A DNA stretch of 48,624 bases. It comes from Roseibacillus sp. (GTDB lineage Bacteria; Verrucomicrobiota; Verrucomicrobiia; Verrucomicrobiales; Akkermansiaceae). The notes under the pieces are model-generated. The model did not search any database. It saw only the letters and a list, made by a program, of their open reading frames with translations, and had not been told where the DNA came from. The stretch spans positions 1 to 48,624 of the forward strand of contig JAPKFB010000034.1 of NCBI GenBank assembly GCA_028821775.1. Direction: 5' to 3'. A program made the translations under genes and the position numbers. Below are positions 27,889-35,927 of this stretch, in pieces. How positions within the stretch are numbered: the stretch's first letter is position 1; every line of letters starts with the position of its first letter.

Positions 27889-29412
27889 ATGTCGAACACC
27901 CTTCATATCCGACTCGCCTTGCTCCTCACGATCCTGATTCTCCCCCTGGGCATTGTTCATGCCGCCGAGCGACCCAACATTCTCTTCTGTATTTCCGATG
28001 ATCAGAGTTACGCCCATGCGGGGGTCAACGGGGATCCGCTGATTCAGACGCCGGCTTTTGACCGGGTCGCGCGGGAGGGAATTCGCTTTACGCGCGCATT
28101 TTGCGATGCTCCCAGTTGTGGACCCTCGCGCAGTGCCATTCTGACCGGGCAACCGATTTGGCGACTGGAGGAAGCGGGCAACATCCACAGTACCCTGCCC
28201 AAAAAATTCGAAACCTACACCGATGTCCTGAAGGAGAACGGCTACACCGTCGGCTACACGGGCAAAGGTTGGTCGCCAGGACGGGACGCCCCCGGAGGGC
28301 GCGAGGAGAACGCCGCGGGGCGCGCCTATTCCAGGTTTCAGTATGCCAGGGGAGAACTGAAGGATACGCCGCAACCGAAGGGCATGTCGAGCAAGGCCTA
28401 TGCCGCCAACTTCAAGGATTTCCTGAGCCAACGGCCCCAGGACAAGCCCTTCTGTTTTTGGCTGGGAACGCACGAACCGCACCGTGGCTACCAACCGAAT
28501 CTCTGGAAGGGGAAGGATCTCTCGAAGGTGGTCGTGCCGGCCTCTCTTCCCGATCATGAAACGGTCCGCAGGGACCTTCTGGATTACAGCCATGAGATCG
28601 AGTACTTTGATCGCGTGGTTGGCGAAGCTCTTGCCCTGCTGGAAAAAAGGGGCCAGCTCGACAACACCATCGTGGTGGTCACCAGCGATCACGGCATGCC
28701 CTTTCCCCGCGCCAAGGCGAGTCTCTACGATGCCGGGACGCACGTTCCCTTGGCAATTCGCTGGCCGGAAGGGATCAGCACGGCGGGGAGAGTCCACGAA
28801 GGCCTGGTCAGTCTCAGTGATCTCGCTCCGACCTTTCTGGAGGCGGTCGGGCTGCGGAGACCGGAGATGATGATCGCCAGCAGCTTGCTCGAGATTTTTT
28901 CCAAGCCGAGTGCGGAGCGTCGCGGTGTTTACATTGCCATGGAACGGCACGACGGGTGTCGCAAGGGTGGCAAGGGATATCCCTCTCGGGCCCTCCGCAC
29001 GGGGCAATATCTTTACATCAAAAACTTCGAACCCGATCGCTGGCCTGCCGGCAACCCGGACCGCGAATTTTGCGCCCGCTACATCCCATTCGGGGAGGTT
29101 GACTCCTCCCCCACCAAATCGCTTCTGATGGAGAACAAGGACAAGGAGGGATTCAGGCGTTTCTACGATTTGGCCTTTGCCAAGCGTCCGGCAGAAGAAC
29201 TCTACGATGTAAGAGTGGACCCGGGACAGTTGGTGAATCTCGCAGGAAAATCAGAGTTCGCCCGCGTGCAGAAGCAGTTGCGCGCACAGTTGCAGGAGCG
29301 ACTCGTGCTCACGAAAGATCCGCGGGTACTGGGTCTGGATGCGCCTTGGGATTACTACCCATACTATGGGTCGCGCCGGAACAAGAACTGGCAGGTTGAG
29401 AAGAGGCCTTGA
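27889..29412 (+). CDS. secreted sulfatase (heparan N-sulfatase-like), Cys-type
   Basis: A 507-residue protein with a signal peptide (about 1-26). Motifs: AERPNILFCISDDQSY with metal Asp37/Asp38, the signature C77-G-P-S-R81 followed by SAILTG, a KPFCFWLGTHEPHRGY strand typical of N-sulfoglucosamine sulfohydrolase-like enzymes, and TSDHGMPFPRAKASLYDAGTH carrying the metal-binding DH. The C-terminal subdomain ends with AEELYDVRVDPGQLVNLAG. The family removes sulfate from glycosaminoglycan-like or algal polysaccharides; the substrate here is inferred only. It is divergent from the iduronate-sulfatase-like gene. Confidence 0.92.
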   Translation: MSNTLHIRLALLLTILILPLGIVHAAERPNILFCISDDQSYAHAGVNGDPLIQTPAFDRVAREGIRFTRAFCDAPSCGPSRSAILTGQPIWRLEEAGNIHSTLPKKFETYTDVLKENGYTVGYTGKGWSPGRDAPGGREENAAGRAYSRFQYARGELKDTPQPKGMSSKAYAANFKDFLSQRPQDKPFCFWLGTHEPHRGYQPNLWKGKDLSKVVVPASLPDHETVRRDLLDYSHEIEYFDRVVGEALALLEKRGQLDNTIVVVTSDHGMPFPRAKASLYDAGTHVPLAIRWPEGISTAGRVHEGLVSLSDLAPTFLEAVGLRRPEMMIASSLLEIFSKPSAERRGVYIAMERHDGCRKGGKGYPSRALRTGQYLYIKNFEPDRWPAGNPDREFCARYIPFGEVDSSPTKSLLMENKDKEGFRRFYDLAFAKRPAEELYDVRVDPGQLVNLAGKSEFARVQKQLRAQLQERLVLTKDPRVLGLDAPWDYYPYYGSRRNKNWQVEKRP

Positions 29413-29683
29413 GGCTGGGGGGATCGAGGGGAGCAATAACCAACCGGGAGAGAGCAGAAGACGGAAGGGGGGGGCAGAATTTTTCCACTGCCAAGATTGT
29501 TGGTAATCTGACGGTGCTCGCGGGCCCAGATCAAGGTGGGAAGAGCCTAGGGCCTGTTTGAAAACCGCGTGAGTCTCAGGGGTGGAATAGAATCGGGAGA
29601 AGAAGTCGGGCGTTGCGAACACCGCGGCGTGGAGAAGCCTTGATTGCCGGGAGCTCCATAGTTGTGGCCGAGAAGCGTCGCAG

Positions 29684-31063
29684 TCAGGGTCTCTTTGGTT
29701 TCGTATCGCGGGGCAAGGCGTCGTCGTCCAAATCCTCCTCGCGGGAGAGGGCCTTGAGCATCGCGGTCACGCGCGATCCCTGCTCGATTGCCAGATCGGT
29801 TGTCTCGTTGGGGTCGGTGGACAGGTTGAACAACTCAATGCCGGTTTTGCCGTTGTGTCGATGGAGCACGAGTTTCCAGGGCCCTTGACGGAGGGCGGCC
29901 GATTGTTTGCGAACGCCTTGCCAGTAGAGAGTGCGATCATTCACTTCCTGATTCGCTTCTCCCGTGAGGGTAGCCCAAACATCCACGCCATCCCATTTTG
30001 CCCCTGCTCTTTTGGGAATTTGCAAGAGCGCGCAGAGGGTTGGCATCCAGTCAATGACATGCAGTGGAGTGGAGACCTTGGAGGGCTTCAAGGTTCCGGG
30101 CCAGTTGACGAAGGCGGGCACGCGAATACCGCCTTCATAGAGTTGGGTCTTCCAGCCACGGAGCGGGGTGTTGAGGCCGCGAATTTTGCCTTTCACTTTC
30201 GTATCGGGATAGCGATTGCTGTCGTCGCCATTGGTTCCTCCATTATCGGAAAAGAAGATCAGGAGGGTATTCTTGTGTTGGCCGGACCGTTCCAGTGCCG
30301 CGATCATTTTACCGATCATGGCATCCATGTGCTGTGCACAGGCAGCATATTGTTGACGATCGGCGTGCACATGGGAGGCGTCATCCAGCCAGGCTTGCGG
30401 TTCGTCGAATGGGGTGTGAACCGCGGTGAATGGGACATAGACAAAGAACGGCTTGCGGTGCTTTGCTTCGATGAACTTGACCGCCTCCCTGCCAATCAGG
30501 TCGGTCACATGGCCCTTCTCGTCGATCAACCGATCGTTGCGGTGCCAGGTCTTTGAAAACGGACCATGCTTGTAGAGGTGATTGTTGGGGTTCACTCCCC
30601 CGGCGAGGGAGCCGTGCGAGTGATCGAAGCCAAATTGTTTGGGGCCCCACTCGGGTTTGGATCCCAAGTGCCACTTGCCGGTGATGTGCGTTTCGTAGCC
30701 AGCCTTCTTGAGCGCCCGGGCCAGCGTCCATGTCTCCCATGGCAGCACGCGAGTGTTGCTCGGAGTGGTGTTGCCAAAACGGCTCCAATACCGTCCGGTC
30801 AACAAGGCGGCTCGGGTAGGCGTGCACATGGGTGCCACGTAGTGTTGATCGAGTTCGACGCCTTCCCGCGCCAAGCGGTCGAGGTGCGGCGTCTGGATCG
30901 CCGAATCGTGGTAGCCGACATCTGCCCAACCCATGTCGTCGGCAACGATCAGCAGAATGTTCGGTCTGGGCGCCTCTGCCGCGAGTGCCCCTGCTCCGGG
31001 GCAAGACATGGTCATCCCGGCCAACAGGATGCTGGAGAGGACGTTTCGCGCGAGCGAGTTCAT
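29684..31063 (-). CDS. secreted arylsulfatase-type sulfatase
   Basis: A 459-residue protein with an N-terminal leader (about 1-29). Motifs: RPNILLIVADDMGWADVGYH with Asp42/Asp43, the signature C80-T-P-T-R84 followed by AALLTGR, the catalytic ETHITGKWHLG, PFFVYVPFTAVHTPFD and FFSDNGGTNGD. These match arylsulfatase A/B-like enzymes (S1 family). The C-terminal IELFNLSTDPNETTDLA is the usual subdomain close. ATG 31063 opens the leader; upstream sequence in frame is the BlaI operator region and not coding. The gene is divergent from the BlaI-family regulator, with a 296-bp shared upstream region. Confidence 0.93.
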   Translation of the reverse strand: MNSLARNVLSSILLAGMTMSCPGAGALAAEAPRPNILLIVADDMGWADVGYHDSAIQTPHLDRLAREGVELDQHYVAPMCTPTRAALLTGRYWSRFGNTTPSNTRVLPWETWTLARALKKAGYETHITGKWHLGSKPEWGPKQFGFDHSHGSLAGGVNPNNHLYKHGPFSKTWHRNDRLIDEKGHVTDLIGREAVKFIEAKHRKPFFVYVPFTAVHTPFDEPQAWLDDASHVHADRQQYAACAQHMDAMIGKMIAALERSGQHKNTLLIFFSDNGGTNGDDSNRYPDTKVKGKIRGLNTPLRGWKTQLYEGGIRVPAFVNWPGTLKPSKVSTPLHVIDWMPTLCALLQIPKRAGAKWDGVDVWATLTGEANQEVNDRTLYWQGVRKQSAALRQGPWKLVLHRHNGKTGIELFNLSTDPNETTDLAIEQGSRVTAMLKALSREEDLDDDALPRDTKPKRP

Positions 31064-31276
31064 CGGAGTGGCAGGGAGAGAGGGGTCCGGGAGGGTTGGG
31101 GGCTGACCCTGCCGCGCTACGGAGCCGGGGTCTGAGGCAATACAAACTGATCCCCTCGCGCTGACCAGCTTATCAGGGTCGTGGCGCGCAATTTCGCGCG
31201 GCCCGCCAACCAGGGGGAGAAGATCCCCAGAAATTCTCCCGGGATGGGATCGGCACCCATTATTTGTTTGGTTTTG

Positions 31277-31333
31277 ACGACAGGTTGTCGTAATGATCCG
31301 ACAATTCGTCGTAAGAAGCCGACAGGTTGTCAT
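31277..31333 (+). promoter_or_regulatory. three tandem palindromic operators, 21 bp apart (BlaI-type)
   Basis: Three 15-bp palindromes lie in phase: ACGACAGGTTGTCGT (31277-31291), CCGACAATTCGTCGT (31298-31312) and CCGACAGGTTGTCAT (31319-31333). Their centres are at 31284, 31305 and 31326, exactly 21 bp or two DNA turns apart. Half-sites CGACA/TGTCG resemble the ACA...TGT dyads bound by BlaI/MecI/CopY repressors, with one extra central base. The last site ends 26 bp before the start of the BlaI-family gene, as expected for autoregulation. A TAGAAT (31345-31350) just downstream could be the -10, giving a very short leader. The divergent sulfatase could share this control. Confidence 0.7.
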
Positions 31334-31359
31334 GAATCAGGCCGTAGAATCCCTTTGAA

Positions 31360-31743
31360 ATGAAGCCCGCGTCCATTGCCAATGCCGAGATGGCGGTCAT
31401 GAATCTTCTTTGGGAGAGCGACCGACTGACCGCGCGGGAGATTCGCGAAAATCTTTATCCGGACGCGGGCAAGGCGCAGCACGGGACTGTGCAGCGACTA
31501 CTGCAACGCCTCGAGGACAAGGGTTACGTCGAGCGTGACCGGAGCCTGCCGGTACACTTTTTCTCGGCGGCCCTCTCGCGTCAGACCTATGCCGGGATGC
31601 AGTTGGAATCGCTCGCCGAGACCCTAACGGCGGGGTCGTTCGCCCCACTGATCACGCACCTGGTGGAACAAAAGAAAATCTCCCGCGAAGAGATTGATCG
31701 CATTCGAGCCATCCTGAAGGAAGGGCAGGAGAAGGAATCATGA
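31360..31743 (+). CDS. BlaI/MecI/CopY-family transcriptional repressor
   Basis: A 127-residue protein: winged-helix DNA-binding domain with NAEMAVMNLLWESDRLTAREI and TVQRLLQRLEDKGYVERDR, then a C-terminal dimerisation region ending EEIDRIRAILKEGQ. Length and order match BlaI/MecI/CopY repressors, which bind as dimers to dyad operators and are inactivated by proteolysis triggered by the partner M56 membrane peptidase. The expected cleavage region lies between the two halves (near LPVHFFSAALS). It overlaps the M56 gene by ATGA, so both are made together. The three palindromes immediately upstream are its probable targets. Confidence 0.93.
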   Translation: MKPASIANAEMAVMNLLWESDRLTAREIRENLYPDAGKAQHGTVQRLLQRLEDKGYVERDRSLPVHFFSAALSRQTYAGMQLESLAETLTAGSFAPLITHLVEQKKISREEIDRIRAILKEGQEKES

Positions 31744-33605
31744 AGGATCTCTGCTTCCAGATCGGATTGAGCAATGCGTGCTTCGCCCTGGTATTGGCAC
31801 TGGTGGCACTGCTGGTCGGAGCAAAGAGCAAGCGCCCTCACCTCACGCATTTGTTGTGGCTGATGGTTCTCATCAAGCTGGTGACCCCTCCGCTCTTGAG
31901 TCTTCCAGTGATTCCTTCTTCCGGGCCGCTCGAGGAGAGCGTGAGGTCATTCGCGATGCCGGTGATCGAAGCCAGCGAATTGGCCCCGGTGGTGGATGAG
32001 CATCCCGCGAGGGTCGAAATTTTGCGGGCCGTGGTCGAGCACGGAAAGGCGTGGTTCGTCGTTCTCTGGCTGGCGGGGAGTGCGCTCGTGCTTTGTTGGT
32101 CGCTCGTCCGCGTCGTGCAGTTTCATCGCTTGCTGGGCGCGCATTCTGAATCTGCTTCCGCCGAGGTTCAGGCCGCAGCGATGAAAATCGCAGGAGTGCT
32201 GGGACTGCGAAAATTGCCCATGATCTTGGCGACCTCTGCGCAGCTCTCACCGATGGTCTGGTGGGCGGGCGGAAGAGTCCGGGTCATCCTGCCCTCCACC
32301 TTGCTGGAAACAATGTCCACCGATGGATGGTCCTCTGTCCTCTCCCACGAACTCGCTCATGTGCGCCGGGGCGACTACTTTGTGCGCTGGCTGGAGTGGT
32401 TGGCCTGCGTCCTCTTCTGGTGGAACCCGGTGATGTGGTGGGCGCAGCGAAACCTGCGGGCGGCGGAGGAAATTTGCTGCGACGCCCTCGTGCTTTCGCA
32501 CCTGAAGCTGGAGTCCCACTCCTACGCGAATTCCATTTTGACTGCGGTCGAATCCCTGGCTTGTCCGGCCCTCCGCCCCCCGGCCATGGCCAGCGAAATC
32601 AATAGTGGCGGAACCCTCGAACAACGAATGAAAATGATTATAGCAAAGCCAATCGTCCCCAAGAAATCCCGTTTTCTGCACGCGTGTGTGGTGTTGGGAA
32701 CCCTCACGCTCCTGCCCCTTGGGCTTGCCTCCGCACGGGACTACGAAGCGGTCCAGAAACGGCTGCAGAAGTCGGTCAAGGAAGGCGATCTTACACAGGC
32801 AGAAGCCAAGCTCATGATGGAAGCCTTGAAGAAGAGCGCCGAAAAGGATCACCAGAAGAAGGGGGCGCTCAACCGCGAAGAGATTGGGGAAATTGGCAAG
32901 AAAATCCGGGCCGCGGTGGCAGCGGGTGAGATGACCAAGGAAGAAGGCCGCAAGAAAATGGCAGTCCTTATTGAAGGATATCACGCCCAAGGTGAGAGCG
33001 GGAAGCTCAAGGAGATGGATGCGGAAGGATTTCGGCGTCGACTCGGAGCGGCGGTGGAAGCCGGGAAAATCACTCGCGAAGAAGCAGCCGAGAAAATGGC
33101 AGAATTTTTGGGCCGTGGTTCCAATGAGCGGGGGATCGAGAACCTGGATCGGGAAGGGATCGGGAAGCGCATCGAAGGTGCGGTAGAGGATGGCAAGATC
33201 TCGCGCCAGGAAGCCGATGCCAAATACCGGAAGATCAAGGACCAGGCCTCAGTGGGAGGGGAAGCCCGTGACGGTGACAAGGAGCGCAGTCGTGAACGGT
33301 CAAGGGGACGCAAGGGCGAGGGCGGCCGGGAGGTTGATTGGGAATCGATCAAGGAGCGCATCGAAGGCGCGGTCAAGGATGGCAAGATCTCCCGCGAACA
33401 AGCTGATGCGAATTATCGGGAACTCAAGAAACGGACCTCCGAGGTGAAGAGGCGGGGAGTGGTCGATCTGGACGCCTTCGGCAGACAGCTCCGCGCCATG
33501 GTGGAAGCCGGCAAGCTCAGCAAGGAGGATGCGAGAGCCAAGATGGAAGCCCTCCGGAAACGCGCGGCATCCAAGAATTCCGGTGAAACGAAAGAGAGGA
33601 AATGA
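31740..33605 (+). CDS. M56 (BlaR1-type) membrane metallopeptidase with six C-terminal helical-hairpin repeats
   Basis: A 621-residue inner-membrane protein. Membrane helices lie at about 8-28, 35-58 and 104-124, followed by the M56 zinc-peptidase domain with SHELAHVRRGD (zinc site H203-E204-x-x-H207) and NLRAAEEICCDALVLS supplying the third ligand, then a last helix (about 311-331). BlaR1 would continue into a penicillin-binding sensor domain. Here the remaining 290 residues are six repeats of about 30 residues (about 335-364, 381-412, 428-458, 470-500, 533-564, 577-606) with the core 'AVxxGKIsrEEAdakyr', resembling SHOCT-like hairpins, joined by charged linkers. The sensed signal is therefore probably not a beta-lactam. 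Coupled to the BlaI gene by ATGA. Confidence 0.9.
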   Translation: MKDLCFQIGLSNACFALVLALVALLVGAKSKRPHLTHLLWLMVLIKLVTPPLLSLPVIPSSGPLEESVRSFAMPVIEASELAPVVDEHPARVEILRAVVEHGKAWFVVLWLAGSALVLCWSLVRVVQFHRLLGAHSESASAEVQAAAMKIAGVLGLRKLPMILATSAQLSPMVWWAGGRVRVILPSTLLETMSTDGWSSVLSHELAHVRRGDYFVRWLEWLACVLFWWNPVMWWAQRNLRAAEEICCDALVLSHLKLESHSYANSILTAVESLACPALRPPAMASEINSGGTLEQRMKMIIAKPIVPKKSRFLHACVVLGTLTLLPLGLASARDYEAVQKRLQKSVKEGDLTQAEAKLMMEALKKSAEKDHQKKGALNREEIGEIGKKIRAAVAAGEMTKEEGRKKMAVLIEGYHAQGESGKLKEMDAEGFRRRLGAAVEAGKITREEAAEKMAEFLGRGSNERGIENLDREGIGKRIEGAVEDGKISRQEADAKYRKIKDQASVGGEARDGDKERSRERSRGRKGEGGREVDWESIKERIEGAVKDGKISREQADANYRELKKRTSEVKRRGVVDLDAFGRQLRAMVEAGKLSKEDARAKMEALRKRAASKNSGETKERK

Positions 33606-33609
33606 AGTC

Positions 33610-34974
33610 ATGAACAGGGTTCTTTTGGTGACGATTTTCGCTCTCGTGGTATCGCTTGGCATTAATGCCTGGCAGCTTTCGCAGGGGGGAGGCGGCGATC
33701 GAAATGCAGGCATCTCCACCAACGGGCCCAAGGGGCGGGAAGGAGATTCCCGGACTGGTGGGCGCTTGGATCCTGCTTATTTGGAAGCCAGGCGCGGTCG
33801 TGGGAGTGCGGATGAGGCCAAATTGGAAACGCCCAAGACGCTCAGCGAGATCCTTGCCATGCGCGATCCGCTGGACCGCTATGAAGCGCTTCTCGCATTC
33901 GTCAGGCATCTTCCCTCCGACCAGATTGGGGAAATACTGAAAGAGTTGCGCTCCGGTTCTTCCAAGCTGGATGGCGAGGCCAGACTCATTGCCCATCTCC
34001 TCCTGACGCGCTGGGGTCAGGCAGATCCCGACGCAGCCTTTGCGAGTTTGGGAAACGTTAGTGCCAAGCGAGGGAGCGGTGATGCCATCACAATCCTTGC
34101 GGCCCTTGCCGCTTCCGATCCGGCGCGGGCTGTCGCTTGGCTGAGTGATCCTGAGAACGGCCTGCCACAGCAAGCCTGGATGGGACACATGTTGGCGCGG
34201 ACGATTGCCGAAGAATGGGCTCGTCAGGATCCTGATGCGGCCCTCGCCTGGGCGGCGGGTCTTTCAGACGGTGAGCAACGCAGCGGCGCTTATGCCGGGA
34301 TCATCGGCAACCTTCTCGAGAGCAATCCCGAACAAGCGGCTGCGATTGTTCTCGCATTGGATCCCACTGACCGGCCCAAACTCTTGGGAGATATTGCGGA
34401 GACCTGGGCCCGGCAAGCGCCGGAGGCAGCCGTTGCTTGGGCAAATTCCTTGAATGCGACCGAGCGTGCCGAAGCGTTGTCGAATGCACTCGGGGGATGG
34501 GCTGCGACCGCGCCGGCGGAAGCCGCCGCCTACGTGGACGGGTTCCCCGCGGAGGAACGAGGCGAGCATGTCGGGAGATTGGCTCGCACCTGGGCTCAAG
34601 AAGCACCGGCCGAGGCTGCGGCCTGGCTCGGCACCCAAGCGGAATCCGAAGGGAGAGCGGACGCGATGGGCCACGTCATGTGGAACTGGACGAATGTCGA
34701 CCCCGAAGCGGCCGCCGACTGGCTCGGAGAACAACCCGCCGGACCAAGTTACGACAACGGAGTGGCCGGCCTCGCCAAGGCCGCGACTAGTACCTTTGAC
34801 GATCCCGAAACCGGGGTGGGATGGGCCTCGACGATCGAGAACGAGCAACTTCGAACGACGATGACTCAACACACCTTGGGCCGATGGATGCGGCAGGATC
34901 CAGCGGCGGCTCAAGCCTGGGCAGGCCAGAATGGCGTCGAAGTGCCGGTGGCCCGCCCGGGCGAAGGCAAGTGA
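33610..34974 (+). CDS. exported alpha-helical repeat protein (DPxxAxxW repeats)
   Basis: A 454-residue protein with an N-terminal signal anchor (MNRVLLVTIFALVVSLGINAW) and then about nine imperfect helical repeats built on 'W-A-x-x-DP-x-A-A-x-A-W', for example RWGQADPDAAFASL, EWARQDPDAALAWAAGL, TWARQAPEAAVAWANSL, TWAQEAPAEAAAWLGTQ, NWTNVDPEAAADWLGEQ and RWMRQDPAAAQAWAGQN. This family is frequent in Verrucomicrobia next to M56/BlaI pairs; its function is unknown. It starts 4 bp after the M56 stop with a GAGAGGAAA ribosome-binding site, so it belongs to the same operon and may be the signal partner or the regulated effector. Confidence 0.85.
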   Translation: MNRVLLVTIFALVVSLGINAWQLSQGGGGDRNAGISTNGPKGREGDSRTGGRLDPAYLEARRGRGSADEAKLETPKTLSEILAMRDPLDRYEALLAFVRHLPSDQIGEILKELRSGSSKLDGEARLIAHLLLTRWGQADPDAAFASLGNVSAKRGSGDAITILAALAASDPARAVAWLSDPENGLPQQAWMGHMLARTIAEEWARQDPDAALAWAAGLSDGEQRSGAYAGIIGNLLESNPEQAAAIVLALDPTDRPKLLGDIAETWARQAPEAAVAWANSLNATERAEALSNALGGWAATAPAEAAAYVDGFPAEERGEHVGRLARTWAQEAPAEAAAWLGTQAESEGRADAMGHVMWNWTNVDPEAAADWLGEQPAGPSYDNGVAGLAKAATSTFDDPETGVGWASTIENEQLRTTMTQHTLGRWMRQDPAAAQAWAGQNGVEVPVARPGEGK

Positions 34975-34990
34975 GAGAGGCTCTCTTCAC
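34971..34990 (+). terminator. stem-loop at the operon end
   Basis: GTGAGAGA (34971-34978) pairs with TCTC-T-TCAC (34982-34990), one bulged T, loop GGC. It overlaps the TGA stop of the repeat-protein gene. The stem is 8 bp and lacks a T-tract, so it may terminate or only stabilise the transcript. Confidence 0.3.
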
Positions 34991-35194
34991 GCCTCAAGGG
35001 TCTGAGAGGTCGCGGGGAGGGAGTGGTGTTGGGCTGGTCCTTGTCGTGCCATCCAGGGACTGAAGAGGCGACCCTTTGCACGAATTCCCGATGAGGTTCG
35101 CCTTTCGAAGGTGTTCCTCGGTGAGATGCGCTCTAGTTGAAGCGCGGGTTCACTCCGAACGCCGTTTCGATGATGGGACTGGTAGGTCGGCTTG

Positions 35195-35320
35195 GCGGCC
35201 GGGGTGGGAGCCTTGGTGGCTCGAACGCGGGTCCCAGTCGTTCCCTGCTGCCTCTCCGGGGCGCACGAAGCTTGGCCAACCGGGCGGAAGGTGCCGCAGC
35301 GTGGATCCATCACCTTGTCG
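35195..35320 (+). pseudogene. PlsC acyltransferase C-terminal fragment
   Basis: About 42 residues in the middle of a gene-free stretch read AGVGALVARTRVPVVPC, CLSGAHEAWPTGRKVP and QRGSITLSI. This is the C-terminal part of a PlsC-type 1-acyl-glycerol-3-phosphate acyltransferase (after the NHxxxxD and EGTRS blocks, where 'gvgalAlrtgvPVVPv.i.G..eawP.g...p..g.i.v.fG' is expected). An in-frame TAG lies at 35183-35185 and the catalytic blocks are absent, so it is a remnant. It ends at the 3' end of the asparaginase-like gene, which is on the opposite strand. The rest of 34991-35337 shows nothing else. Confidence 0.65.
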
Positions 35321-35337
35321 ATTGCTTCGCTCGTGAA

Positions 35338-35832
35338 TCAACCGCTGGTCTTCTCGAATCGCCGCGTTTTCAGGTTCTTCACGACTTTCCCGGCTTCGAA
35401 GATTCTCCCGTTCATGGCGAGATAGGCGCCTGGTGTCTTTGCTTGCACGGCCGCGAGGGCAAATCCGATGTTGAAGACAGCGTCGCTCTCCCGGAAGCGC
35501 GCCGGGGCCAGCGAACCGGTCAGGACGATCGACTTCCCAGCGATCCCCACCAGCGCTTCGGCGGTCTTGGTCATGGTGTCGGTCCCATGGGTGATGACGA
35601 TGCGGTTTTCGGCTGCCTCGACACAGGCCGCGCGAATGTTCGTCCGATCCTCGTCGGTTATTTCCAGGGAGTCCTTTCGCATCAGGGAGACCAGCCGACA
35701 ATCCAGTGACACTCCGGACTCCCGGAGGAGGGCAGGAATCACGGATTCACCCACTTCATAGTCCGAGGTCGCATCGAAGTAGATCTTGTCGATGGTTCCG
35801 CCGGTGGTGAGGATCAGGATTTGTTCCGCCAT
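35338..35832 (-). CDS. short asparaginase-like protein (N-terminal domain only)
   Basis: A 164-residue cytosolic protein. It contains the two catalytic threonine motifs of L-asparaginases: ILTTGGTIDK (Thr about 12) and ITHGTDTMTKTA (Thr-Asp-Lys of the second triad), plus VLTGSLAPARFRESDAVFN. Type I/II asparaginases have about 330 residues; here the protein stops after the first domain. Short single-domain members of this kind are known in other bacteria, so it is not necessarily truncated. ATG 35832 is chosen since homology begins there; the open frame upstream is antisense to the ThuA gene. Confidence 0.85.
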   Translation of the reverse strand: MAEQILILTTGGTIDKIYFDATSDYEVGESVIPALLRESGVSLDCRLVSLMRKDSLEITDEDRTNIRAACVEAAENRIVITHGTDTMTKTAEALVGIAGKSIVLTGSLAPARFRESDAVFNIGFALAAVQAKTPGAYLAMNGRIFEAGKVVKNLKTRRFEKTSG

Positions 35833-35927
35833 GGGGGAATAGAGGTGACCGATGGTCTGCGATGGTTGAGGAGCGTTTTCGGCACCCTTCCGAAGTGCGT
35901 GCGCGCTGGACTTCGCGCTGTCGGTTT

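Noticed and set aside
29413..29683. Gap between two sulfatase genes examined for remnants
   Set aside because: Frames on both strands show no family motif; only 270 bp and no hairpin with T-tract.
31261..31333. Clustered short palindromes considered as a CRISPR-like array
   Set aside because: Units are 15-bp dyads with 6-bp gaps, not 25-40-bp repeats with unique spacers; they fit operators.
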